NCBI RefSeq assembly: GCF_047461615.1
Contig: NZ_JANSHI010000009.1
Location: 1-64,000 of the forward strand
Origin: Thermostichus sp047461615
Lineage (GTDB): Bacteria > Cyanobacteriota > Cyanobacteriia > Thermostichales > Thermostichaceae
Direction: 5' to 3'
Length of the DNA stretch: 64,000 bases
Position 1 is the first letter of the stretch, and each line of letters begins with the position of its first letter. The notes beneath the pieces are model-generated. The model had not been told where the DNA came from, did no database searches, and saw nothing but the letters and a program-made list of their open reading frames with translations. Positions 1 to 9,672 of this stretch are shown here, one piece after another. The position numbers and the translations under genes are program-made.

Positions 1-1490
1 GTACCATCCGCTTGTCGAATGGTCACCGTGGCCCCTGCCGGCAAGCCCGGGATCGTAATCCGCGGGCCAGCAGGAGTAGGCGTTAGCGTCTGCGTGGGCG
101 TTGGTGCCGGCGTGGGCGTTGGCGTTGGCCTGGGTATTGGCTCTGGGATGGGCGTTGGAGTCAGCCTAGGTGTCGGTTCCGGCGTAGGCGTGGGTATCAG
201 TTCTGGAGTGGGCGTGGGCGCCGGAGTTGGGGTGGGCCTTGGAGTTGGCCTGGGTGTTGGCGCTGGGATGGGCGTTGGAGTCAGCCTAGGTGTCGGTTCC
301 GGCGTAGGCGTGGGTATCAGTCCTGGGGTAGGTGTGGGTGTCAGTTCTGGAGTGGGCGTGGGCACAGGGCCAACGCTGATCCTTTCAGCAAAGTTCCCCT
401 GGAAGCGGTTGTTGGCCAAGTAGGCAGCAACTACTGTCTCCGGAGTGCCAGCTACCACTTGAATCCCTGCCCCTATGCCTTCACCGCGGGTTATGAACGT
501 ATTGTCGGAAATAGTACGAGCTTGGCTTCCTTGCAAAATGCGGATACCAACACTGCCAGCTATTCTGCCAACACCGATCCTATTAAATTGGATGGCCGGT
601 GCCGACCCCGCTCCATCCAGCTGGATCCCAGTTGTGCCGTCGGTAGCTGCTTGCCGAGCCTGCACTGGCGCAGCAGTTGCAGCAGTGGCTGGATCCCCTT
701 CAATCTGGTTGTTACGGAAAACCCCGCCAGAGTTGTCGCTATAGCGAACAGCCAAAGCCCGCACAGCCTGCAGGAGGATTGTGCTGTTTTCAATGGTAGG
801 GTTACTACCTGGCACAGTGCCTATACCCACACCACCAGCTTTGCTGACGGTGGATGAGATGCTCGCGACCCGGCCATTGCCAGAGATCTGCACACAAGGA
901 TCCGAAAATTGCCGGCAAAAGATCTGAGCCAGCTGGCCCAGAACCCCCTCCAGAACCGCAGCATTGCCATTGACCAAGATGTTGGAGCGAGGGTCGTTGA
1001 GGGTGACCTTGCTCGGCTGAAAGGTGCCACCGTTGACCTGAATCTTTCCACCTTCCAACACGACCTCTACCCCTTGCAGGCTAGTTTGGCTGGCTACAAC
1101 CACATCGAACAACCCCGCTAGGATCTCGTAGGCAGCAGAGCTGGTAATCCGAATCCGCCCGCCATTGGTGCCGTCACCTCCATCCAGGGCGAGGTTCTTC
1201 TCCAGTCTCTCCTTGCCCGCCCCCAAAATCTGGATCAGCACCTCTAGTCCTGCTGTGGCATTTTGCAGCCGCTGCGCTTCTGCAACGGCATCAGCCACCT
1301 TGGTAAAGGGGCCCCTGGCCGGATCCACTTGCAGGACGACAGATCCACTACCTGGCGACGGCAGAGGGGGAGAGTTGCCTGTGCCTCCTCCACAGCCGAA
1401 AGCGATCCCTGCCAACAGAGTCAGCAAAAGAGAACGAACTGGCCAGATAGATTGGGATACTTGGCCGTTTGTAGGACGAAGTCCTTCCAT
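1..1490 (-). CDS. Partial secreted lipoprotein: beta-helix-like body and Pro-Thr-rich linker
   Basis: The frame is open from ATG at 1490 to the window edge, so the C-terminus is missing. A hydrophobic signal (residues about 18-32, LLLTLLAGIAFG) is followed by Cys33, giving a plausible though not ideal lipobox, so I infer lipid anchoring outside the cytoplasm. Residues about 50-370 have the short Asn/Gly-rich turns and repeated hydrophobic strands of right-handed parallel beta-helix proteins (for example NPTIENSTI and NNQIEG). Then comes a linker of about 100 residues made of PTPTP, PEPTPRL and PIPAPTP units (roughly 370 down to 75), then a small domain starting AGPRITIPGLPAG. Such Pro-Thr spacers are common in surface proteins. 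The ligand is unknown. The Gly-Val-rich reading of the other strand is only the complement of the linker. Confidence 0.75.
   Translation of the reverse strand, partial: MEGLRPTNGQVSQSIWPVRSLLLTLLAGIAFGCGGGTGNSPPLPSPGSGSVVLQVDPARGPFTKVADAVAEAQRLQNATAGLEVLIQILGAGKERLEKNLALDGGDGTNGGRIRITSSAAYEILAGLFDVVVASQTSLQGVEVVLEGGKIQVNGGTFQPSKVTLNDPRSNILVNGNAAVLEGVLGQLAQIFCRQFSDPCVQISGNGRVASISSTVSKAGGVGIGTVPGSNPTIENSTILLQAVRALAVRYSDNSGGVFRNNQIEGDPATAATAAPVQARQAATDGTTGIQLDGAGSAPAIQFNRIGVGRIAGSVGIRILQGSQARTISDNTFITRGEGIGAGIQVVAGTPETVVAAYLANNRFQGNFAERISVGPVPTPTPELTPTPTPGLIPTPTPEPTPRLTPTPIPAPTPRPTPRPTPTPAPTPTPELIPTPTPEPTPRLTPTPIPEPIPRPTPTPTPAPTPTQTLTPTPAGPRITIPGLPAGATVTIRQADG
121..335. repeat. 120-bp direct duplication in the Pro-Thr linker
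   Basis: Bases from 121 and from 241 are nearly identical for about 80 bases (few differences in the first 25) and then diverge. The period is 120 bp, or 40 codons, so the frame is kept. It duplicates one linker block in the lipoprotein gene. Confidence 0.7.
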
Positions 1491-1692
1491 CGGTGGAAGA
1501 TCCTTAGCAAGTTCCTATTAGTCAAGCCTATCAGAACTGAAGACACCCAGAGCCCCGATAGACCCCTGGGATCAATCTTCTCAAGCAGAGCCTCCTAAAG
1601 GGGATCTTGGCAGAGGGTCTGCAATCAGTAGGGAAATTTGAAGTTCTAGCGTTGTCGGCCAACCACGACCACTTGCAAGCAGCCCAGAGCAG

Positions 1693-1994
1693 ATGCTGAG
1701 CCGGTATATCCTAGGAACGGATCCAGATAAGTTACAGGTCAGCCATATCCTCTTTCATTCGCCCGGTCGCGCGCAACAGCTGGCTGCCCGCTTAAGAGAT
1801 CCTGGGGCTGCCCCACTGCAACTCATCGATGTGCGAGAACCGGTAGAGCCAGAGCTAGCCAACCTCAGTGCCCTTGGCTTTAGTACCGAGAGTAGCGCGA
1901 GCGGATTCTGGCGGAGCTTGACCGAGATTGCTCAGCTCTCGTCCTCTGCACCCACAACATTAGCGTCGGCATCCACGCCTGGGCTCTTGAGTAG
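1693..1994 (+). pseudogene. Decayed rhodanese-like domain gene
   Basis: The first part (from ATG 1693) contains AARLRDPGAAPLQLIDVREP, the typical beginning of a cyanobacterial rhodanese-like domain. The expected catalytic-loop segment is then found in the next frame: codons from 1938 read LVLCTHNISVGIHAWALE and stop at 1992-1994. This resembles the usual LVLCHHG...CAWLL block. The join is therefore frameshifted, the sequence between is poorly preserved, and the C-terminal third of a rhodanese domain is absent. A small diverged gene is possible, but two family motifs in two frames argue for decay. Confidence 0.6.
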
Positions 1995-2019
1995 ATCTCA
2001 GCCTGCCCCTTATTGAGTT

Positions 2020-3288
2020 CTACAGCGTCAGGGATTCCACCTTTTGCTCCAACAACTGGGCTAGATCTTGCAAGAAGGCCGCAGCGTGGGCGCCGTAAAT
2101 GACGCGGTGGTCGCAGGTGAGGTTAACCTGCATTTGGGAGCGAATGGCAATGGCTTTTTCCGGCGTAGCCACCACGGTGGGGCGAGCAGCGCCAATGGCC
2201 AAGATAGCCCCTTGGTTGGGGGGCAGGATGGCGTCGAAGCGATCCACCCCAAACATGCCCAGGTTGGAGAGGGTAAAGGTGCCACTGTTGTACTCTTCTG
2301 GCTGCAGTTGCTTGCGCCGCGCTCGCTCCACCAGCTCCTTCCAACGCCGTGAGAGTTCGTACAGGTCAACGCGGTTGGCTTGCTTGAGCACAGGGGTAAT
2401 TAGGCCCCCATCCTCCATGGCCACCGCCACGGCAATGTTGATGTCCGCTTTGTAGTGGATCCCGTTTTCTGTGTAGCTGGCATTGAGGAGGGGGTGCTTT
2501 TCTAGAGTGAGGGCCACAGCTTTGACCAAAAGGGCCGTCAGCGTTACCCCCTTGGGCTTCACCTGTTGGTAAAGCTGATCCAAGCTGTCAGTGGTGATGG
2601 TGTAGCCGACGTGGAACACTGGCACACCCAGGCTGGCGTTCATGTTGCGCACCACCGCCGCCTGCAGGGTGCTCAAGGGAACCACTTCTCCCAAGGGCGC
2701 AGAGACAGGGGGAGGAGCAGCCGAGGAAAAAGCTGCCGCCGGGGCAGAGGCAGCCTGAGCTGCGGCCCGCTCCACATCTTCCGCTACGATGCGGCCCCCT
2801 GGGCCAGAGCCGCGCACAGTGCTCAGGTCAACCCCCAAGCTCTCTGCCAGTTTCTTTGCCCGTGGGGAAGCCAGGATCCGCTGGGATCCAGCCCCGTCGG
2901 AGCCAGTTGGGGGTGCGGAGGTGGAGATCGCTGCAGGGGCAGAGGCTGGCCGTTGCACTGGGGGGACAGAGGCTGCACTAGGCGTAGCTAGTGGCGCAGC
3001 ACCCTTAGAGAGGGCCTTAGCTCTCTCTTGAGCCTCGGCCACCTCTGCTTCGGTTTCGGCAATGAGGGCAATGGGCGTGCCCACCGGCGCCGATTCCCCT
3101 GCCGGTACCAGGATGCTGGCCAGAATGCCGCTGTGGAAGGACTCCACATCCATGTCCGCCTTGTCCGACTCCACCACCAGGATGTTTTCCCCTTTCTCCA
3201 CCCGGTCGCCGGGGTTTTTCAGCCAGGCAACGATCTTGCCCGTTTCCATGGTGGAGCTGAGGGCCGGCATGGAGAGTTCGTGGATCAT
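2020..3288 (-). CDS. pdhC: Dihydrolipoamide acetyltransferase, E2 of pyruvate dehydrogenase
   Basis: E2 transfers the acetyl group from E1-bound hydroxyethyl-TPP through a swinging lipoyl arm to CoA, forming acetyl-CoA. The 422-residue protein has one lipoyl domain (1-75) with the lipoylated Lys43 in ESDKADMDV. An Ala/Pro-rich linker follows, then a peripheral-subunit-binding domain (about 137-174, ILASPRAKKLAESLGVDL). The catalytic domain runs from about 196 to 422, with catalytic His394 in CDHRVIYG. Length and order match cyanobacterial E2. It lies 69 bp downstream of ppsA on the same strand, so co-transcription is possible. LipA, needed for lipoylation, is also in the window (29378-30295). 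The ATG at 3288 begins directly with the lipoyl domain; its Shine-Dalgarno is weak. Confidence 0.95.
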   Translation of the reverse strand: MIHELSMPALSSTMETGKIVAWLKNPGDRVEKGENILVVESDKADMDVESFHSGILASILVPAGESAPVGTPIALIAETEAEVAEAQERAKALSKGAAPLATPSAASVPPVQRPASAPAAISTSAPPTGSDGAGSQRILASPRAKKLAESLGVDLSTVRGSGPGGRIVAEDVERAAAQAASAPAAAFSSAAPPPVSAPLGEVVPLSTLQAAVVRNMNASLGVPVFHVGYTITTDSLDQLYQQVKPKGVTLTALLVKAVALTLEKHPLLNASYTENGIHYKADINIAVAVAMEDGGLITPVLKQANRVDLYELSRRWKELVERARRKQLQPEEYNSGTFTLSNLGMFGVDRFDAILPPNQGAILAIGAARPTVVATPEKAIAIRSQMQVNLTCDHRVIYGAHAAAFLQDLAQLLEQKVESLTL

Positions 3289-3357
3289 GGCGGGGATGGC
3301 AACACAGCAGAGAAGATTGTAACCCAGCCAACGCGATCCCAGCGCAGCCCCCTGAGC

Positions 3358-5823
<2,466 letters not shown>

Positions 5824-6099
5824 GCCTTGCCTCCTTGTACCCAGCGGACCAACTGTGCAATAAGTGCTGCAACACTTGCGTGTAGCAAGAAACTTTCCCC
5901 AGCCAGAATCTGGCTCGGCTTTAAGGAGCTATACCCCCACTGTACTGAGGGTTTTTCTCTGGTTAAAATCCCGGCACAGCCCCCTAGAGAAACCTGAGAA
6001 GGAGATGACACAAAGCCAATCCTGCCAAGATCCTGCTGAGAAAGCTGACACAAATCTTCGACCTTTTTTACCTAATGCAAAAGTAACCGCTCTGCCACA
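5824..6099. other. Intergenic region between divergent ppsA and the pseudouridine synthase gene
   Basis: This 276-bp stretch must hold both divergent promoters. I see a perfect inverted repeat, AGCCAG at 5901-5906 and CTGGCT at 5910-5915, with a 3-base loop. No coding gene or recognisable RNA was found. Confidence 0.4.
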
Positions 6100-7089
6100 A
6101 TGTTTTCAAAGCAGCAGTTTGCGGAAACAGGGCAAATGGAAGGCCTCAGGGATCCGGTGGCAGCAATTCGCCAGGTAAGAGTGACGGAAAAACAGCAGGG
6201 CTTGCGGCTGGATCGCGGGTTGGCAGAACAACTGCCGGAGCTGTCGCGCTCGCGCCTGCAGCAGCTCATCCGCCAGGGCCAGGTTTGGCTCAATGGTCAG
6301 CCCTGCCTGGATAAGGATCGCCCCCTGCAAGCGGGGGATCAGATCGAGGTGCGGATCCCGCCGGCCACCCCCACCCCCTTGCAGCCGGAGCGGATCCCCT
6401 TAGATATCCTCTATGAAGATGAGGATCTGCTTGTCATCAACAAGCCGCGCGGCCTGGTGGTGCACCCGGCTCCTGGACATGCCAGCGGCACCCTGGTGCA
6501 TGCGCTGCTGGCCCATTGTTCTCACCTTTCGGGGATCAACGGCGAACTGCGTCCGGGGATTGTCCATCGCCTGGACAAAGACACCACCGGCGCCCTGGTG
6601 ATTGCCAAACACGATCAGGCTCACCAGCACCTGCAGGCCCAAATTCAAGCCAAAACTGCCCGGCGCATCTACCTGGGAGTGGTGTTCGGGCGTCCTGCCC
6701 AGAGCCAAGGCACTATCTCTGCCCCCATTGGGAGGCACCCGGTGGATCGGCAGAAGATGGCCGTCCTGCCCCCCGGCCAAGGGCGAGCAGCGGTAACCCA
6801 CTGGCAGGTGCTGGAGCGCCTGGGCAACTACACCCTAATGCAGTTTGAGCTGGAGACCGGTCGCACCCATCAGATTCGGGTGCATGCCGCCCACCTGCAC
6901 CTGCCCATTGTTGGGGATCCCCTCTACACCCGGAGCAAAACCAGCCCCGTCAAGCTAAGCGGCCAAGCTCTCCACGCCTGGAAGCTCTCCTTTGTTCACC
7001 CACGCACTGGCCAGCCACTGCAGTTTACCGCTCCCTTGCCAGAGGAGTTTGAGCGGCTGCTGCGGCAGTTGCGCAGCCAGGTTGGCTAA
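6100..7089 (+). CDS. rluD: RluA/RluD-family 23S rRNA pseudouridine synthase
   Basis: Converts uridines of structured RNA, probably 23S rRNA, to pseudouridine. An N-terminal S4-like RNA-binding domain (about 30-90, LDRGLAEQLPELSRSRLQQL) precedes the catalytic domain. This has LYEDEDLLVINKPRGLVVHP, the signature HRLDKDTTGALVIAK with catalytic Asp159, and the C-terminal block ETGRTHQIRVH. The length of 329 residues is normal for RluD-type enzymes. ATG 6100 gives a slightly long N-terminus; ATG 6136 is an alternative. Family assignment is firm; the exact target uridines cannot be read from sequence. Confidence 0.9.
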   Translation: MFSKQQFAETGQMEGLRDPVAAIRQVRVTEKQQGLRLDRGLAEQLPELSRSRLQQLIRQGQVWLNGQPCLDKDRPLQAGDQIEVRIPPATPTPLQPERIPLDILYEDEDLLVINKPRGLVVHPAPGHASGTLVHALLAHCSHLSGINGELRPGIVHRLDKDTTGALVIAKHDQAHQHLQAQIQAKTARRIYLGVVFGRPAQSQGTISAPIGRHPVDRQKMAVLPPGQGRAAVTHWQVLERLGNYTLMQFELETGRTHQIRVHAAHLHLPIVGDPLYTRSKTSPVKLSGQALHAWKLSFVHPRTGQPLQFTAPLPEEFERLLRQLRSQVG

Positions 7090-7267
7090 GGGAGAGGCAA
7101 GCAGGATTGCAAAAAGCTAGGGCACGGAGCTCGGCGTTCTTAAACAGAGGCTAACCCAGCTTTCACCAATCCACAACCTCCGTTCGGGGGCAAAAGTGCT
7201 TGACTAAAGGCAACTAGCCATTGTTGCGGATCCCTTTACATTTGCCGGCGTCGCTGAGGTTAGCCGT

Positions 7268-8995
7268 ATGAGTTCCCTGAGCTCCCGTCGTTTTTTCCTG
7301 CAGTTGTTGATGTTTGGGGGTGGGGCAGCTGCCCTGGCCGCCTGTGGGGGCACCTCCAGTTCTTCTATCCCGCCGCTGGGGGAGCCGGGATTTCCCCAGG
7401 GGGTGTTTGCCGGGGATCCCACCCCCGAAGGGGCAGTGCTCTCGACGCGGGTGGTGCCGGCTAGCAGCGTGGATACGGTGGCGGTGACGCTGCAGGTGGC
7501 GGAAAATGCTGGGTTCAGCCCCATTCTGCAGCAGGTTTCCCTCACTGCCCGCCGCGTGGCCGGTCGCAACTACCGCACCGAGCCAGGCGACTACATTGTC
7601 CGCACCGTCGTCACCGGCCTAAGACCGGCGCAGCGCTATTTCTACCGTTTTGTTAGCGAGGGGTTTACCAGCCCCGTGGGCCAGTTCCGCACCCTGCCAG
7701 CTCCAGGCGATGGGCGGCCCATTCGTTTCTTGCACATTAGCTGCGCCAACGAGCCTCCTTTTCCCATCGGGGCGGCCCTGCTGGCAGAGGTCAACCGCGG
7801 CGACATCGATTTCATCGCCTTCAACGGCGACACCGTTTACGCGGATCGCTTCTGGCTGGGTCTGGATCCGATACCAACGCTTGAGTTTTACCGCAGCCTC
7901 TATCGGGATCAGCGGGATCCCAAATATGCCGGGCCGGAGTTTGCCCAGTTGTTTAGCCGCACGGCTTTTGTTTACAACTGGGACGACCACGAGGTGATTG
8001 ACAACTACAGCGGCCAGAAGGCCCGCGGCGGTCGCGCCGTCCAGCTCAACGACGCCACCGGGCAAACCCGCGATGTGGAAGATCTTAGAGTGTTAGGCTA
8101 CCAAGCCTTTTTTGAATACAGCCCCATGAACCCGAATTTGACGGATGTGCCGGGGGTGGATAGCCGGGATCGGCTGTTTCGCAGCTTCCGCTACGGGGCC
8201 AATGCCGAAGTCTTCATCCTCGACCTGCGCCAGTACCGCGACTTGGCTGCCGTGACCCCCATCCTGCCCATCTTGCCCCCCGGCCTGACTCGTCAGCGCT
8301 TTTTGGAGCTGGCCGGCATCCGCCTCACGCCCGAGCAGGAGACCCTTTTCTTTGGCCCGCCGGGATCCGAGCAAGCCCTGTTTAACCTGCTGCGCCGCAC
8401 GCCGCGCACCCTCTTGGGAGAGCCGCAGAAGCAGTGGCTGTTCAACGGCCTGCGCAACTCCACTGCCACCTACAAGTTCATCGTCAGCGAGTTTCCCATC
8501 ACAGTGACCTATTTCCGCTCCAACGACATGTGGGAGGGCTATTGGCTGGAGCGGCAGGAGGTGATCGACTTTATCGAGCAGAACAACATCCGCAACGTGG
8601 TGTTCCTAACCGGCAACAACCACGCCGGTTTCATCGGCCAGGTCAACCCCGGCAGCAGCAACCCCATTTGGGAAGTATGGACTGGCCCCACCGGACGGAG
8701 TGTTACCGCTTTAAGCATCGATGAAGAAGGGAATCGCCTAGGGATCCCCAACGCCAGCCGCCTCTACTACCGGATTGTGAATGGCTTTCTGGCCCCTGTG
8801 AACCCTGCCAATCCAGAGGTGAGCGGGACCCCTGGCGTAACAACGGGCAACCTGCGCTTCTTGGAGCTGGCAGTGCCTAACTACAACGTCATCGAAGTGT
8901 CCGGCAGCCGCTGCACCATTCAAATCAAAGGCCCCACCGGCAGTGTTCTGACCGATCCCCTGGGACGCCGCGGAGAACTGATTCTGCCCCAGTGA
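7268..8995 (+). CDS. phoD: PhoD-like alkaline phosphatase/phosphodiesterase
   Basis: Probable extracytoplasmic phosphomonoesterase or phosphodiesterase releasing phosphate from organic phosphorus. The N-terminus carries a twin-arginine motif (SRRFFLQ, residues 6-12), a hydrophobic stretch and a possible lipobox (LAAC), so folded export by Tat is likely. The PhoD N-terminal beta domain includes VFAGDPTPEGAVLSTRV. The metallophosphatase domain has HISCANEPPF, FIAFNGDTVYADRFW, NWDDHEVIDNY and VFLTGNNHAG, which supply metal ligands in this family. At 575 residues it is near normal length. A strong terminator follows at 9070. No Pho box was identified upstream, so phosphate control is untested. 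Confidence 0.88.
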   Translation: MSSLSSRRFFLQLLMFGGGAAALAACGGTSSSSIPPLGEPGFPQGVFAGDPTPEGAVLSTRVVPASSVDTVAVTLQVAENAGFSPILQQVSLTARRVAGRNYRTEPGDYIVRTVVTGLRPAQRYFYRFVSEGFTSPVGQFRTLPAPGDGRPIRFLHISCANEPPFPIGAALLAEVNRGDIDFIAFNGDTVYADRFWLGLDPIPTLEFYRSLYRDQRDPKYAGPEFAQLFSRTAFVYNWDDHEVIDNYSGQKARGGRAVQLNDATGQTRDVEDLRVLGYQAFFEYSPMNPNLTDVPGVDSRDRLFRSFRYGANAEVFILDLRQYRDLAAVTPILPILPPGLTRQRFLELAGIRLTPEQETLFFGPPGSEQALFNLLRRTPRTLLGEPQKQWLFNGLRNSTATYKFIVSEFPITVTYFRSNDMWEGYWLERQEVIDFIEQNNIRNVVFLTGNNHAGFIGQVNPGSSNPIWEVWTGPTGRSVTALSIDEEGNRLGIPNASRLYYRIVNGFLAPVNPANPEVSGTPGVTTGNLRFLELAVPNYNVIEVSGSRCTIQIKGPTGSVLTDPLGRRGELILPQ

Positions 8996-9069
8996 GGAGC
9001 TAGACAGCTCCGGCCTGGAAAAATAGAGGGCTTTAGGCAGATTTTATCCACCCTACTCTGATCGAAATC

Positions 9070-9104
9070 AAGGGATTCCCGCTCTGGTCGGGATCCCTTT
9101 TTTG
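9070..9104 (+). terminator. Rho-independent terminator after phoD
   Basis: AAGGGATTCCCG and CGGGATCCCTT pair around a short loop and run straight into a T tract. One arm contains GGGATCCC, the iterated palindrome of this genome. Confidence 0.8.
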
Positions 9105-9255
9105 TAACTCTTTTTTGCGATTTTCAACATGGGATCCTTAACGTGATCTGGATCATTCGGGAGAAACAGAGTTGGCTGCTAGAGTGTGGGTGTTGAGGTG
9201 GATCCCTGTAGCCAAATCCATTCTTTCTCCGTTCTTCAGTAAGGAGGGCATTCCT

Positions 9256-9615
9256 ATGGCTTCGGTGCGGGGCTGGTTGATGGCAAGCCTGATAGGGGCA
9301 GCCGCGGTTGTCGGGGGTGCTGCCGCCTGGGCTCAGAGCCGTAGTTTATGGCTTTTTCATGGACAATCGACAGTAGTTACAGGCTACTTCTACCAAGGTG
9401 AAAACATCTGGGCGCAGTGTGATCGGGATTGCTTCGATGTGGATCTGGTGCTTTACGATGCCAGTGGTCAAGTGGTGGCTACAGACGAACTCCTGGACGA
9501 TTTCCCCATTGTGCAAGCACCCTACGAGGGAAACTTTGCCGTTAAGGTGATTATGGCTAGCTGTCTCCACCCGCGTGGTTGCGCTGTGATTGTAGATTCG
9601 GACTACAGCTTCTAA
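9256..9615 (+). CDS. Small secreted protein with four cysteines, unknown function
   Basis: Not recognised. The 119-residue product begins with a clear Sec signal (WLMASLIGAAAVVGGAAAWAQS, cleavage probably after AWA or AQS). The mature part of about 90 residues has cysteines in two close pairs (AQCDRDC and SCLHPRGC) that could form disulfides in the periplasm, and acidic segments such as DELLDDF. ATG 9256 is chosen because a near-perfect AAGGAGG lies at 9241-9247; an upstream TTG at 9172 would add 28 residues ahead of the signal peptide and is less likely. It sits between phoD and the polysaccharide synthase genes. A link to either is only positional. Confidence 0.8.
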   Translation: MASVRGWLMASLIGAAAVVGGAAAWAQSRSLWLFHGQSTVVTGYFYQGENIWAQCDRDCFDVDLVLYDASGQVVATDELLDDFPIVQAPYEGNFAVKVIMASCLHPRGCAVIVDSDYSF

Positions 9616-9672
9616 AGGGGCGCCGGCTGTCCTTAACTTCGCCCCCACGGCTTGGAAAGCCAAGTCAGCAGC

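Noticed and set aside
19..423. Gly-Val-rich plus-strand reading frame
   Set aside because: It is the complement of the Pro-Thr linker of the minus-strand lipoprotein gene and has no independent coding character.
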